A DNA stretch of 64,000 nucleotides, from the NCBI RefSeq assembly GCF_900167455.1, contig NZ_FUWJ01000003.1, positions 310,001-374,000 of the forward strand, written 5' to 3'. Made by a program: the position numbers and the translations under genes. Below are positions 8,929 through 19,310 of the stretch, in pieces; position 1 is the first letter of the stretch, and every line of letters starts with the position of its first letter. This DNA is from Enhydrobacter aerosaccus (GTDB lineage: Bacteria; Pseudomonadota; Alphaproteobacteria; Reyranellales; Reyranellaceae). The notes under the pieces are model-generated. The model did no database searches. It had not been told where the DNA came from and was given only the letters and a program-made list of their open reading frames with translations.

Positions 8929-10833
8929 TCAAGCCGCCCGTCGGCGAACATGCTTGAGGAGTGCGACCAGCGCCGCCGGAGTGACGCCCGAGATTCGCGC
9001 CGCCTGCCCTAGGGTGACCGGCTTGTGCGCCTGGAGCTTCTGACGGACCTCGTTGCTCAGGCTTCCGACTGCGCTGTAGTCGAGGTCGGGCGGTAGTTCC
9101 AAGGCCTCGTCCCGACGGTACGCGGCGATATCCTGGCGCTGGCGATCGAGATAGCCGTCGTAACGGGCGTCGATGGTTAGTTGTTCGACGACACCACTAT
9201 CTATAGTAGCCAGTTGTGGCCATATGCCCGCTAGCCGCTCCCACGACATCTCCGGGTAGGCCAGCAAGTCCAGCGCCGAGCGAACGACGCCATCCTGATT
9301 GATCACGATCCCGAGCTTGGCCAGAGCCGATGGGCTTGCGCGGAGCGATCCAGCCAATTCCCGTCCAGACTCCAAGGCCCGTTGTTTCACGTGAAACATC
9401 CGGACGCGTTCCGACCTGACACAACCTATTGCGATGCCCTTGGGGGTCAGGCGCTGATCGGCATTGTCTGCTCTCAGCCATAGCCGATACTCGGCCCGGG
9501 ACGTGAACATCCGGTAGGGCTCAGTAACGCCAAGACTGACGAGATCATCGATCAGCACGCCAATGTAGCCATCGGCTCTGTCGACCGTGAAGGGTTGGGA
9601 TCCTCCTGCGGCCAGTGCCGCGTTCAATCCGGCTACCAATCCTTGCGCTGCGGCTTCCTCATACCCTGTGGTGCCATTGATCTGGCCAGCCATATAGAGA
9701 CCGGGCACGCGCCGGGTCTCTAAGGTCGAAAACAGCTCCCGCGGGTCGATGTGGTCGTACTCGATGGCATAGCCCGGCCGCAGCATCACCGCCCGTTCCA
9801 GGCCGGGGATGGTTCGCAGAAGCGCCGTCTGTACGTCGCGCGGCAGGGAGGTCGAAATGCCATTGGGATAGACAGTGGGATCGTCGAGTCCCTCGGGCTC
9901 GAGAAAGATCTGATGGCGATCCCGCTGTGCGAAACGAACGACCTTGTCCTCGATCGATGGACAGTAGCGCGGCCCGACGCCTTCGATCTGCCCTGAATAC
10001 ATCGGCGCGCGGTGCAGATTGGCGCGGATGATGTCATGGGTCGCTGGCGTCGTCTCGGTGACGTGGCAAGCGACCTGCGGCGTCGTGATCTCGGTCGTCA
10101 GGTAGGAGAAGGGGCGCGGTGGGGTGTCGCCCTCCTGGCGCTCCAACGAGGCATAATCGATGGTGCGACCGTCGAGCCGTGCCGGCGTCCCCGTCTTGAG
10201 GCGGCCGAGCGCGAAGCCAAGCGCCTGCAACCTCAGAGCGAGTGGTGTCGACGGCTCTTCGACGGCATTCGGCGCGAGATCGGCTGGCAGGCCATTGCGT
10301 TGCCCGCGGGCCCGTCCAGCCGGCATTGTCTGTTCGCCCAGATGAATAAGGCCTCTGAGGAAGGTTCCAGTCGTCAGGACCACGCGCCCGGCGGTGATCT
10401 CCCGGCCCGACTCCGTTACCACACCGACACACGTCCCGCGTGTATCGACCAGAATATCGCCGACGGCTTCCGCCCGAATCTCCAGGTTGCTTTGCTCGGC
10501 CAACAGCACCTGCATCGCCTGCCGATAGAGCTTGCGATCGGCTTGTGCCCTTGGCCCTCGAACGGCCGGGCCCTTGGACAGGTTGAGAGTGCGGAATTGG
10601 ATGCCCGCTTGATCGATGGCCCGTCCCATGACGCCGTCCAGCGCATCGATCTCGCGCACGAGATGGCCCTTGCCCAGGCCACCAATGGCTGGGTTGCAGG
10701 ACATCTCGCCGATCGTGTCGAGGCGATGGGTGAGAAGCAGGGTGCGCGCGCCCAGGCGCGCCGCAGCAGCCGCTGCTTCGCAACCGGCATGGCCGGCTCC
10801 CACCACGATCACGTCATAGGAAAAACCCGACAT
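8929..10833 (-). CDS. mnmG: tRNA uridine-5-carboxymethylaminomethyl(34) synthesis enzyme MnmG (GidA)
   Basis: This 634-residue FAD protein works with MnmE to modify wobble uridine of tRNAs. It shows the N-terminal FAD site [14 protein letters not shown], the family signature [15 protein letters not shown] (GPR..A..D), the PSIEDK region, and a C-terminal helical MnmE-binding domain. ATG 10833 is preferred to GTG 10854 because AAGG is 6 nt upstream and the family starts just before the FAD motif. A perfect parS site lies inside it at 9383-9398, encoding FHVKQ. Unusually, its partner mnmE is not adjacent: ku and ligD separate them. Confidence 0.97.
   Translation of the reverse strand: MSGFSYDVIVVGAGHAGCEAAAAAARLGARTLLLTHRLDTIGEMSCNPAIGGLGKGHLVREIDALDGVMGRAIDQAGIQFRTLNLSKGPAVRGPRAQADRKLYRQAMQVLLAEQSNLEIRAEAVGDILVDTRGTCVGVVTESGREITAGRVVLTTGTFLRGLIHLGEQTMPAGRARGQRNGLPADLAPNAVEEPSTPLALRLQALGFALGRLKTGTPARLDGRTIDYASLERQEGDTPPRPFSYLTTEITTPQVACHVTETTPATHDIIRANLHRAPMYSGQIEGVGPRYCPSIEDKVVRFAQRDRHQIFLEPEGLDDPTVYPNGISTSLPRDVQTALLRTIPGLERAVMLRPGYAIEYDHIDPRELFSTLETRRVPGLYMAGQINGTTGYEEAAAQGLVAGLNAALAAGGSQPFTVDRADGYIGVLIDDLVSLGVTEPYRMFTSRAEYRLWLRADNADQRLTPKGIAIGCVRSERVRMFHVKQRALESGRELAGSLRASPSALAKLGIVINQDGVVRSALDLLAYPEMSWERLAGIWPQLATIDSGVVEQLTIDARYDGYLDRQRQDIAAYRRDEALELPPDLDYSAVGSLSNEVRQKLQAHKPVTLGQAARISGVTPAALVALLKHVRRRAA
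9383..9398. promoter_or_regulatory. parS: parS centromere site 2 (inside mnmG)
   Basis: This is a second perfect copy of TGTTTCACGTGAAACA, 698 bp from the first. It lies in the mnmG coding sequence, where it encodes the FHVKQ peptide. Two sites this close to parAB are typical of an origin-proximal centromere cluster. Confidence 0.96.
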
Positions 10834-10970
10834 GGCGGGCCTTGTACGCTCCACACCCGGCCCCGGTCCAGCCAGCCGCTCATTGACGACCGGAATCGGT
10901 TATCACCAGAGCCTGCAGCTAGGATCGGCGATCATGCAGACTGCGCCACCCTTTCCTGTCCGGGGACTTC

Positions 10971-11006
10971 CCCATTTTTCGTCCATTTATTTAATGGACA
11001 AATGGG
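10971..11006. terminator. Long AT-rich hairpin directly after ku
   Basis: CCCATTT (10971-10977) pairs with AAATGGG (11000-11006), and GTCCATT (10981-10987) pairs with AATGGAC (10993-10999). This gives 14 bp of pairing with a 3-nt bulge and a 5-nt TATTT loop. It begins one base after the ku stop codon and is strikingly AT-rich for this genome. There is no clear U-tract, so it may be a transcript 3' end stabiliser, a terminator or a boundary relic. Confidence 0.5.
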
Positions 11007-11007
11007 A

Positions 11008-11901
11008 TCAGGCGGCGCGCTTCCGCCCGGCGCCGCGCTTACGCGTCTTGGCCCGCTTCTTCTTGGCGTGAGCGGCCATGAAACGCTCGGCCTTCTCGCG
11101 GCCGGCACCGCCGCCGTGCAGACTGCGGCGCAGGGCATCCATCAGGTCGACGACCTTTTCCTCGGGCTCTTCCTCTGCCGCCGTAACCAGCGGCTTACCC
11201 TTGCGCTTGCGGTCGATGAGCTCGCGCAGCGCGTCCTCGTAGCGGTCGGTGAACTCCGACGGATCGAACCTCGCTTCCTGCTGCTCGATGATCTTCTGCG
11301 CGATCTCCAGCATGCGCGCATCGGGCTTTGGCAGGCTGCGGTCGAAGATTTCGCCGCTGCTGCGGATCTCGTCGTGCGTACGCAAGGTCGTCAGCAAGAT
11401 GCCGCTGTCGCGCGGTTCCAGGGCGCAAAGCCGTTCCCGCTGATGCAGGACCAGACGGCCAAGCGCGACCTTGTTCTCCTTTGCCATGGCCGCCCTGATG
11501 ACGGAGAAGGCCTCCACGCCGGTCTTGCCCGATGGGGCCAGATAGTAGGGCTCGTCCCAATAGATGCGGTCTATATCGTTGGCACTCACGAAATGCTCGA
11601 TATCGATGAGTCGCGTCGACTCGATCTTCACCGCATCGAGCTCTTCCTTGTCGACCACCACATACTTGTTCTTGGCAACCGCAAATCCCCGCACCAACTC
11701 CGAGCGGTCAACGGGCTCTCCCGTGACGGCATCGACCGTCTGCATGTGAATGCGGTTGTTGGTCTTGGGATTGATCAGGTTGAAGTGGATATCGGCGGTG
11801 CGCTCCGTCGCCGTGTACAGCGCGACGGGGCAGGTGACGAGCGACAGCCGCAGATGGCCCTCCCAGGTCGGACGGAGCGCCTTACGCTGACCTTTGGCCA
11901 T
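11008..11901 (-). CDS. ku: Ku, DNA-end-binding NHEJ protein
   Basis: This 297-residue bacterial Ku forms a homodimeric ring on double-strand ends and recruits LigD. The N-terminal beta-barrel begins RPTWEGHLRLSLVTCPVALY and includes GFAVAKNKYVVVD, followed by the bridge region. The C-terminal tail is rich in Lys and Arg (KKKRAKTRKRGAGRKRAA), as in many Ku proteins with end-threading or DNA-binding tails. The start codon is 3 nt after the ligD stop, with GAGG overlapping the ligD end, so the two are co-translated. A strong hairpin follows the stop. Confidence 0.97.
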   Translation of the reverse strand: MAKGQRKALRPTWEGHLRLSLVTCPVALYTATERTADIHFNLINPKTNNRIHMQTVDAVTGEPVDRSELVRGFAVAKNKYVVVDKEELDAVKIESTRLIDIEHFVSANDIDRIYWDEPYYLAPSGKTGVEAFSVIRAAMAKENKVALGRLVLHQRERLCALEPRDSGILLTTLRTHDEIRSSGEIFDRSLPKPDARMLEIAQKIIEQQEARFDPSEFTDRYEDALRELIDRKRKGKPLVTAAEEEPEEKVVDLMDALRRSLHGGGAGREKAERFMAAHAKKKRAKTRKRGAGRKRAA

Positions 11902-11904
11902 AAG

Positions 11905-14547
11905 CTATTCCTCGCTGTTCACAAGCGTCTCGATTGCCGCTCGCAGCGGCCGCGCCGCCTCGTCATATCCCCGCCACGGCTTGCTCTTGCGCAGCAAGGC
12001 CGCGGCGGTGCGAATCGTATAGCGCTGCGGATCGAGTCCGGCCTTGACCTGGCTCCAGTCGAGCGGCATCGACACCGGCGCGCCATCCCGGGCGCGCGGC
12101 GACAGTGGCGCCACCGCGGTCGAGGTGCGGTCGTTACGCAGATAATCGAGAAAGATCCGCCCGCCACGTTCCTTCTTCGCCATGTTGAGCACGTAGCGGT
12201 CCGGCTCCGCATCGGCGAGACGCCGACAAATCTCCTTTGCGAACATCTTGGCCGCATCCCAGTCCGGCGTCTTCTTGTCATCGGTGAGCGGCACCACAAC
12301 ATGCAGTCCCTTCCCGCCCGTCGTCTTGCAGAAGGGAACGAGACCAAGCTTCTCCAGGCGCCGCCGCACCTCCTGGGCACCCTTGATCACTTCCTTGAAG
12401 TCGACATCGGGCGCGGGATCGAGATCAAACACCAGACGGCCGGGCAGGTCCGGTGCACCCGGCTGGCTGTTCCAGGGATGAAGCTCCGTCGCGCCGATCT
12501 GCGCCATCGCCGCCAGGGCCTCGACCCGGTCGATCTGAAGGTAGGGTTTGCGATCGCCACGCACCACCACCTCGGTAATCAGATGTGATCCACCCGGCAT
12601 GGCGTGCCGCTGGAAGAACTTCTGGTCTCCGTGGATGCCGTCCGGCGTCCGAACGATGGAGCAGGGTCGCCCCTTGATGTGCCCCAGCATCCACTCGCCG
12701 ATCTCCTCGTAGTACCGCGCCAGCTCGAGCTTGGTGACGGGCGGATCCTCGTCCGGCCACAACGCCTTGTCCGGGTGCGAGATCGACACTCCCATGACCA
12801 CGCCCGGTCCGTTGGGGGCGGTCGCACCACTCGACTTTGCCTTCGATGCTCGGCCTCGTTTGGGCTTCGGCACCGCCAGTTCGGCCTTGGTTGCTTCGAC
12901 GGGCTCCTCGGCTTCCACTTCCTCCGCCGGCTTATCGCTGCGCAGTCCCTTGAACGCGGCCTGTCGTACGTTCCCGTCCCGCGTCCAGCCGGCGAACTCG
13001 ATCTCCGCCACAAGCTCGGGACTTGCCCAGTGCATGTTGGCTTCCTTGGGCGGACTGGCGCCGGACGCGAAGGGCGTTGTCTTGCTCTCGACCGCCTTGA
13101 GCTTGGGTACGAGGCTGCGCATCACCGATTCGCCGAAGCCCGTGCCGACGCGCCCGACATAGACCAGCCGGTCGTTGCGATAGACGCCGGCCAACAACGA
13201 TCGAAGCTTGGAGCCTGTGGTGGTCCAGCCGCCGATGATCACTTCCTGGCCGCCCCGGCATTTGGCCTTGGTCCAGGTGCCATGGCGACCCGAGCGATAG
13301 GGCGCGTCGAGTTCCTTGGAGACGATGCCCTCGAAATGCATGCGGCAGGCCGACTCCAGCACCGCATCGCCCGCCGTCTCGAAGTGATCGACATAGCGGA
13401 TCAGCGGGTGCTTTCCCTTCACCTTCGACAGCAATTCCTTCAGCCGCTCCTTGCGCTCGCGCAGGGGCAGGGGCCGCAGATCCTCGCCGTCAACGAACAA
13501 CAGGTCGAAGGCGAAGAAAATCAGGTCTTCCGATCGCCCCTCCGACAGGGCGGCCTGCAGCGCCCCGAAATCGGGGGCGCCGGCCTTGTCGAGCGCAACC
13601 GCCTCACCATCGATCATGCAGTCCGGCAGCTTCTCCGCCGCCTTGGCGATCGCCGAGAATTTGTCGGTCCAATCGAGTCCTTTGCGGGTACGCAGCGTGG
13701 CTTCGCCATCCTCGATGCGCAGCTGCAAACGATAGCCATCGAACTTCACCTCGTGTCCCCAGCCGGAACCGGACGGCGCGCGGTCGACGAGCTTGCACAA
13801 TTGCGGTTCGACGAAGTCTGGCATCGACCGAACTTTCCGTGCCTTGATCTTCGACTCGGGCAGCGTGACCTTGTCGCCGCCGCCCTTCTTGTTGCTGTCC
13901 CAGACCGCATTCGCACCGCGCTTCTTCGCCGTCATGAACGGTGTCGGCGCACGTCCCTTGCCGAGCGCAATCTCCTTCAGGGTGCGGCCCGACGCAATCG
14001 AACTGGGATCCTTCAGCAGACGATCGCCGTCGCCATCGACCGCGGCCTCGTCGCGATGCTTGATCAGGAGCCAGTTGTTGCGCTTGCTGCCGCGACTGCG
14101 TTCCCGATCCCACTTCATCCGCACCAGCACCCAGCTTCCGCTCAAGCGACCGCCGACCAGCGTGAACTTGAGATCGCCGCGCTTCAGCCCGTCATGGGGA
14201 TCGCCTTCGGGAATCCAGTAGCCGCGATCCCAGAGCTGCACTGTCCCGCCGCCATACTGGCCTTCGGGAATGGTGCCTTCGAAATCGCCGTAGTCGAGCG
14301 GGTGATCCTCGACCTCGACGGCCAGGCGCTTGTCGTGCGGATCGAGCGAGGGCCCCTTGGTGACAGCCCACGACTTGAAGACGCCATCGAGTTCCAACCG
14401 GAAGTCGTAGTGCAGGCGGGTCGCATCGTGACGCTGGATGACGAAGCGCAACTGATCGGCCGCAGGCACCGCAGCTTTGCCCGAGGGCTCGTCGGTGTGG
14501 CTGAAATCGCGCTTGGCACGATAGGAGGCGAGATTGTCCCTGCGCAT
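11905..14547 (-). CDS. ligD: LigD, multifunctional ATP-dependent DNA ligase / polymerase / 3'-phosphoesterase
   Basis: This 880-residue NHEJ enzyme has domains in the order phosphoesterase, ligase, polymerase, the arrangement common in proteobacteria. The phosphoesterase domain (about 1-190) has [13 protein letters not shown] with H40, D41 and H46. The ligase domain (about 240-540) has the nucleophile K268 in EVKFDG. After a Lys/Pro-rich linker, the archaeo-eukaryotic-primase-type polymerase domain (about 590-880) has the metal pair D708 and D710 in VFDLDP. ATG 14547 has GAGG 6 nt upstream and is preferred to GTG 14565. It is followed by ku, and the pair lies between mnmE and mnmG. Confidence 0.96.
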   Translation of the reverse strand: MRRDNLASYRAKRDFSHTDEPSGKAAVPAADQLRFVIQRHDATRLHYDFRLELDGVFKSWAVTKGPSLDPHDKRLAVEVEDHPLDYGDFEGTIPEGQYGGGTVQLWDRGYWIPEGDPHDGLKRGDLKFTLVGGRLSGSWVLVRMKWDRERSRGSKRNNWLLIKHRDEAAVDGDGDRLLKDPSSIASGRTLKEIALGKGRAPTPFMTAKKRGANAVWDSNKKGGGDKVTLPESKIKARKVRSMPDFVEPQLCKLVDRAPSGSGWGHEVKFDGYRLQLRIEDGEATLRTRKGLDWTDKFSAIAKAAEKLPDCMIDGEAVALDKAGAPDFGALQAALSEGRSEDLIFFAFDLLFVDGEDLRPLPLRERKERLKELLSKVKGKHPLIRYVDHFETAGDAVLESACRMHFEGIVSKELDAPYRSGRHGTWTKAKCRGGQEVIIGGWTTTGSKLRSLLAGVYRNDRLVYVGRVGTGFGESVMRSLVPKLKAVESKTTPFASGASPPKEANMHWASPELVAEIEFAGWTRDGNVRQAAFKGLRSDKPAEEVEAEEPVEATKAELAVPKPKRGRASKAKSSGATAPNGPGVVMGVSISHPDKALWPDEDPPVTKLELARYYEEIGEWMLGHIKGRPCSIVRTPDGIHGDQKFFQRHAMPGGSHLITEVVVRGDRKPYLQIDRVEALAAMAQIGATELHPWNSQPGAPDLPGRLVFDLDPAPDVDFKEVIKGAQEVRRRLEKLGLVPFCKTTGGKGLHVVVPLTDDKKTPDWDAAKMFAKEICRRLADAEPDRYVLNMAKKERGGRIFLDYLRNDRTSTAVAPLSPRARDGAPVSMPLDWSQVKAGLDPQRYTIRTAAALLRKSKPWRGYDEAARPLRAAIETLVNSEE

Positions 14548-14601
14548 CGAAGACCTCGGCTGCACAGTCAGGTGAACGTGAGGCGCTTACCCCGGTTCCC
14601 C

Positions 14602-15996
14602 TTACTTGCCAATGCAGAAGTCGCGGAAGATCACGTCCAGAAGCTCGTCGATGCGCACGGTGCCGGTGATCCGCCCGATCGCGCGCATGGCTAGGCGCAG
14701 GTCCTCGGCGGCCAGCGCAACTTCCGGAGCGTGAAGCGCACGGTCGAGCGCGGCAACAGCCTCGATCAGGGCCTCGCGATGGCGAACCCGGGTAAGAGGG
14801 GGAGCGCCGGCTCCCTGTTCCATGAGCAGGCCGGCCGAGTGCTGCAATCGGACCAGCAGCTCCGGCAGCCCGCTGCCCGACCGTGCCGACAGTGGCACCA
14901 CGTCCACGGCATCGACAGGGGCGGCATCGATAGGAGCGACATCGACCTTGTTGACGACGACGATATCGTGCGTCGGATCCCAGCGCGTGCCCCTGGCGGT
15001 CAGTTCGGTCATCTCGGCTCGCCAGTCGGTCGTGGCATCGAGCACCAGCAGGCGCAGATCGGCCGCCTCGGCCCGGGCCTGGGCCCGGCGCACGCCCTCC
15101 TGTTCGATGACGTCGCTGGTGGCCCGCAATCCGGCCGTATCGGCGAGCACGACGGGCCAGCCCCCGAGGTCGAGATGGACCTCGATCACGTCGCGGGTCG
15201 TACCGGCCGTCTCCGACACGATCGCGGCCTCACGCTGGGCCAGCAGGTTAAGCAGGGACGACTTGCCGGCATTGGGCGGCCCGATGATGGCAATGCTGAG
15301 CCCTTCGCGCAGCCGCTCGCCCCGCCTGTCTTCGAGATGGGCAGCGATCTCCGACCGCAGGTGCGTGATCTCCGTCCGCACCTCGTCGGCAATGCCGACA
15401 GGAAGATCCTCGTCGGGAAAATCGATCGCCGCCTCGAGATGGGCCAGGGCCCGCAGCCCGAGCGTGCGCCATTCCTCGTAGAGCCGATGTAGCGCGCCAT
15501 CCATCTGCTGCAACGCCTGGCGGCGCTGTTGGTCGGTTTCGGCGGCAACCAGATCGGCAATGGCCTCGGCTTGGGTCAGGTCCAGCTTGTTGTGCTCGAA
15601 AGCACGACGGGTGAATTCACCCGGCTCGGCGAGGCGACAGAAGCCGAGTTTCTGGATGGCTGCCAGCGTCCCGTTCACCACCGCCCGGCCGCCATGCAGA
15701 TGCAGCTCGGCCATGCTTTCGCCGGTCTCCGACCGGGGCGCTTCGAACCACACGACCAGTCCGCGATCGATCACCTCGCCGGTGACCGGGTCGAGGATGG
15801 TCCGCAGCGCCATATGCCGTGGCGGGGGCAGCGCGGGATCACGCGCCGAGTATCCGCGCTCGAAGGCTCGCCGCTCGGTCAGGAAGACCAGGGCATCCGC
15901 CGCCCGCGGCCCGCTCAACCGGATCACCGCCAGGGCACCGGGCCTGACCAGCGTCGGTGCCGGCGTGCCCAGGGCGTAGATCGTCGACCCGTCCAT
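14602..15996 (-). CDS. mnmE: tRNA modification GTPase MnmE (TrmE)
   Basis: This 464-residue G protein works with MnmG on tRNA wobble uridines. It has the N-terminal formyl-tetrahydrofolate-binding domain, a helical domain, an inserted Ras-like G domain with GPPNAGKSSLLN (G1), DTAGLR (G3) and NKVD (G4), and the invariant C-terminal CIGK. Its ATG overlaps the stop of the upstream HhH gene by one base (TGATG), implying coupled translation. It ends 54 bp before ligD. Normally mnmG would follow directly. Confidence 0.97.
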   Translation of the reverse strand: MDGSTIYALGTPAPTLVRPGALAVIRLSGPRAADALVFLTERRAFERGYSARDPALPPPRHMALRTILDPVTGEVIDRGLVVWFEAPRSETGESMAELHLHGGRAVVNGTLAAIQKLGFCRLAEPGEFTRRAFEHNKLDLTQAEAIADLVAAETDQQRRQALQQMDGALHRLYEEWRTLGLRALAHLEAAIDFPDEDLPVGIADEVRTEITHLRSEIAAHLEDRRGERLREGLSIAIIGPPNAGKSSLLNLLAQREAAIVSETAGTTRDVIEVHLDLGGWPVVLADTAGLRATSDVIEQEGVRRAQARAEAADLRLLVLDATTDWRAEMTELTARGTRWDPTHDIVVVNKVDVAPIDAAPVDAVDVVPLSARSGSGLPELLVRLQHSAGLLMEQGAGAPPLTRVRHREALIEAVAALDRALHAPEVALAAEDLRLAMRAIGRITGTVRIDELLDVIFRDFCIGK

Positions 15997-16367
15997 CAGC
16001 GTTTGGGCGCGCCCTGCGGCGGGTTGGCCGGCCGGACCGGCGCGGCTGGTGTCGCGGGCAGGGGCCGCGCCGTGACCTTGTCGCTGATCTTCTCGTACAG
16101 CGATTCGGGAATGATATGGCGCTCGACCAGCTCGGTCTTGGCTCGAAACGGACGCGACCGGATGATGGCGTCGGCCCGGACCTCGCCGATTCCCTCGAGC
16201 GTCATCAGGTCGTCCCGGCTGGCCGAGTTGAGATCGATCATGCTCGATGCCGGCGTCGCTGTCGGTTTCGGCTGGGCGCCGGCAGAGCCAGGGTCAGTTG
16301 CGGCGACGGCAACAAGCAGCGCGACAAGGAGGGGTAAACGCAACAGCGCTCGAACGGTCCGGGCCAT
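15996..16367 (-). CDS. Secreted helix-hairpin-helix (ComEA-like) protein
   Basis: This 123-residue protein has a signal peptide (about 1-31, cleaving near GSAGAQP) and one helix-hairpin-helix unit (about 44-95, DLNSASRDDLMTLEGIGEVRA), followed by a Pro/Ala-rich tail. The HhH unit resembles ComEA and the photosystem II PsbU type, which bind DNA or proteins outside the cytoplasm. Only one HhH domain and no membrane anchor beyond the signal are seen. It is translationally coupled to mnmE and divergent from glnD (75-bp spacer). A role in DNA uptake is possible but not supported by neighbours. Confidence 0.8.
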   Translation of the reverse strand: MARTVRALLRLPLLVALLVAVAATDPGSAGAQPKPTATPASSMIDLNSASRDDLMTLEGIGEVRADAIIRSRPFRAKTELVERHIIPESLYEKISDKVTARPLPATPAAPVRPANPPQGAPKR

Positions 16368-16442
16368 GGGCCTCCTCTAGCACCGGCCTCGGACAAGAAC
16401 CTCCCTATTTTACGCTCAATCCGCCCTGTAGTATCGGCCCAC

Positions 16443-19235
16443 ATGCCCACTCCCTACGACCACATCCCCGATCGCCGCGCGATCATCCGGCGCCGCGCGC
16501 TGGAGGAGGCCCTGGCCAAGCTGATGGAACACCTTTCCACCGGCAACGAGCCGCCGCGACAACAGGTTCTGGCCCTGTTGCGGACAGCCCTGGCCGAGGG
16601 ACGGGCCGAAATTCGGGGCCGCTTCGAAGGCATGGGGCCGTTGCGCAACGACGGGCCGGCCGTGCTGGTCGCCACCTCGTTCCTCATGGACCAGCTGGTC
16701 CGGGTGATCTTCGATTTCGCCGATGGAAAGGTCTTCCCCGCTGCCAATCCCAGCGCCGCGGAGCGTTTGGGGGTGATGGCGACCGGCGGCTTCGGCCGCG
16801 GCGAACTGGCCCCCCTCAGCGACCTCGATCTGCTGTTCCTGCGTCCCTACAAACAGACGCCGCGCGGCGAGCAGATCGTGGAGTACATGCTCTACCTCCT
16901 GTGGGATCTCGGACTGAAGGTCGGTCACGCGACCCGAACGGTCGAGGAGAGCATCCGTTACGCCGAGCGCGACCAGACCATCCGCACGGCCTTGCTCGAA
17001 GCGCGCTACATCTGGGGCGATCGGGCATTGTGCGACGACTTGCTGAAAAGCTTCGCCCAGCATTTCGGCGGTGGCGATGGTCGCGACTTCGTCGAGGCCA
17101 AGCTGAGCGAGCGCGATCAGCGCCACCTGCGCATGGGCGACTCGCGCTATGTCGTTGAACCGAACGTCAAGGAGGGCAAGGGCGGATTGCGCGACCTGCA
17201 CACGCTGTTCTGGATCGCCAAATATCTCTATCGCGTCGACAAGCCGTCCGAGCTGGTGGCCAAGGGTGTGCTGACGAGCGGCGAAGCGCATCACTTCATG
17301 CGCGCGGAGCGGTTTCTCTCCACCGTCCGCTGCCACATTCATTACCTCACGGGCCGCCCGGACGACCGACTGTCGTTCGATCTCCAGCGCGAGATTGCCG
17401 TCCGCCTCGGCTACCAGGACCGGCCGGGCAGCCGCGGCGTCGAGCGCTTCATGAAGCACTACTACCTGCACGCGAAGACGGTCGGCGATCTCACCCGCAT
17501 TTTCGTGGCCGCGCTCGAAGACAGCCATCGCCGCAAGCCCAAGCTCGCGGCCCTGTGGCAAAGCCTGCGGCCGCGCCAGCTCGGCGGCTTCCGTCTCGAC
17601 GGCGAGCGCGTTGCGGCCGCGACACCCGACGCATTCGAGAAGGATCCAGTGGCGATCCTGCGCCTGTTCCATGTCGCGCAGGAGAACGACCTCGACGTAC
17701 ATCCGGCCACGCTGCGGCTGGTCACGCAGAACATCCGGCTGGTCGACAAGCTGCGCAACGATCCCGAGGCCAATCGCCTGTTCATGGAGATGCTGACCTC
17801 GTCGCACGATCCCGAGACGACGCTGCGTCGGCTGAACGAGGCCGGAGTGTTCGGCCGCTTCATTCCCGACTTCGGCCGGGTCGTGGCCCAGACCCAGCAC
17901 GACATGTATCATACCTACACGGTCGACGAGCATACGATCCGCGCCATCGGCGTGCTCGCCAGCATCGAGAACGGCTCCTCCAAGGAAGACCATCCGCTCT
18001 CGGCCACGCTGGTGCACAAGATCGTATCGCGTCCGGTGCTTTATCTCGGCGTCCTGCTGCACGATATCGCCAAGGGTCGCGGCGGCGATCATTCCGTTCT
18101 CGGCGCTGACGTTGCGATGCAGCTCTGCCCGCGGCTGGGGCTGAGCGCCGCCGAGACAGAAACAGTGGCGTGGCTGGTCCGCTATCATCTCGCGATGTCA
18201 GCGACGGCGTTCCAGCGCGACCTGATGGATCCCAAGACGATCGAGAATTTCGCCGCTCTGGTCCAATCCCCAGAGCGGCTGCGGCTGCTGCTGGTGCTGA
18301 CCGTCTGCGACATCCGCGCCGTCGGACCGAATGTGTGGAACGGCTGGAAAGCGGCCCTGCTGCGTCAGCTCTATCATGCCACCGAGCACATCCTGTCGGG
18401 CGGAACACTGTCGGGCGGGCGCGCCGAGCGCATCAAGGCCGTGCAGACCGAGGTGGCCAAGCGGCTGACCGGCTGGACCGAAGCCGAGAAGGAAGAACAT
18501 TTCGGCCGCGGCTATCCCCCGTACTGGCTGTCCTTCCCGCCGGACACCTTGGCGCGACAGGCCGAGTTGGTCCGCCGGGCCGAGCGCGATCATCAACCGC
18601 TCGCCATCGAACATCGCGTCGATATCGAGCGCTCCGTCACCGAAGTGACGATCTACACGCTCGACACGCATGGCCTGTTCGCGCGGCTTGCCGGCGCGAT
18701 GGCGATCAGCGGCGCCAATATCGTCGATGCCAAGATCTTCACCCTGGCCAACGGCATGGCGCTGGACACCTTCTGGTTGCAGGACCTCGAGGGCAAGCCC
18801 TTCGACGGGCCGCAGCGTCTTGCCCGGCTCGCCGCCCGCGTCGAGATCGCGCTGTCCAACCGCCTCGACATCGCCCGCGAACTCGACAGCCAGAAGAGCT
18901 CGTGGCCCAAGCGCGACCGCGTCTTCACGGTCGAGCCGCGCGTTCTGATGGACAACAACGCGTCCGACACCTTCACCGTGATCGAGGTGAATGGCCGCGA
19001 CCGGCCAGGCTTCCTGCACATCGTCACGCGCGCCCTGACGCGCATGAACCTGCAAATCGCCACCGCGCACATCACCACCTATGGCGAGCGGGCAGTGGAC
19101 GTCTTCTACGTCAAGGACCTGTTCGGCCTGAAGATCGTCAACCAGGACAAGCTCAAGCAGATTGCGGAGGAGGTCGAAAAATCCATTCGCGAGTTCGACG
19201 CCCGGTTCGAACCGGTGCCGAAAGCCGCCGAATAG
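16443..19235 (+). CDS. glnD: [Protein-PII] uridylyltransferase / uridylyl-removing enzyme
   Basis: This 930-residue bifunctional nitrogen sensor uridylylates PII proteins under nitrogen limitation and removes UMP when glutamine is high. The nucleotidyltransferase domain has GGFGRGELAPLSDLDLLF (D127 and D129), followed by the GlnD-specific helical domain, the HD hydrolase domain with H540-D541 (LLHDIAKG) and two C-terminal ACT domains that bind glutamine. The length matches the family. No clear ribosome site precedes ATG 16443. In many alphaproteobacteria glnD follows mutS; here mutS is 33 kb away. Confidence 0.97.
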   Translation: MPTPYDHIPDRRAIIRRRALEEALAKLMEHLSTGNEPPRQQVLALLRTALAEGRAEIRGRFEGMGPLRNDGPAVLVATSFLMDQLVRVIFDFADGKVFPAANPSAAERLGVMATGGFGRGELAPLSDLDLLFLRPYKQTPRGEQIVEYMLYLLWDLGLKVGHATRTVEESIRYAERDQTIRTALLEARYIWGDRALCDDLLKSFAQHFGGGDGRDFVEAKLSERDQRHLRMGDSRYVVEPNVKEGKGGLRDLHTLFWIAKYLYRVDKPSELVAKGVLTSGEAHHFMRAERFLSTVRCHIHYLTGRPDDRLSFDLQREIAVRLGYQDRPGSRGVERFMKHYYLHAKTVGDLTRIFVAALEDSHRRKPKLAALWQSLRPRQLGGFRLDGERVAAATPDAFEKDPVAILRLFHVAQENDLDVHPATLRLVTQNIRLVDKLRNDPEANRLFMEMLTSSHDPETTLRRLNEAGVFGRFIPDFGRVVAQTQHDMYHTYTVDEHTIRAIGVLASIENGSSKEDHPLSATLVHKIVSRPVLYLGVLLHDIAKGRGGDHSVLGADVAMQLCPRLGLSAAETETVAWLVRYHLAMSATAFQRDLMDPKTIENFAALVQSPERLRLLLVLTVCDIRAVGPNVWNGWKAALLRQLYHATEHILSGGTLSGGRAERIKAVQTEVAKRLTGWTEAEKEEHFGRGYPPYWLSFPPDTLARQAELVRRAERDHQPLAIEHRVDIERSVTEVTIYTLDTHGLFARLAGAMAISGANIVDAKIFTLANGMALDTFWLQDLEGKPFDGPQRLARLAARVEIALSNRLDIARELDSQKSSWPKRDRVFTVEPRVLMDNNASDTFTVIEVNGRDRPGFLHIVTRALTRMNLQIATAHITTYGERAVDVFYVKDLFGLKIVNQDKLKQIAEEVEKSIREFDARFEPVPKAAE

Positions 19236-19310
19236 GCCCCTGTTCGCGCCACAATTCCGATCGAGGCTGGCGGCAACTTCATCCCTGTTCGCGCGCTTTA
19301 GAGGACTGCC

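Noticed and set aside
10012-12588. 858-codon plus-strand open frame antisense to mnmG, ku and ligD
   Set aside because: It spans three real minus-strand genes with strong motifs. Long antisense frames are common in GC-rich DNA; the protein is rich in His, Arg and Gln with no known motif.
12604-14694. 696-codon plus-strand open frame antisense to ligD
   Set aside because: It lies wholly opposite ligD (K268, D708 and D710 present) and the end of mnmE. It shows the composition of an antisense shadow and no domain.
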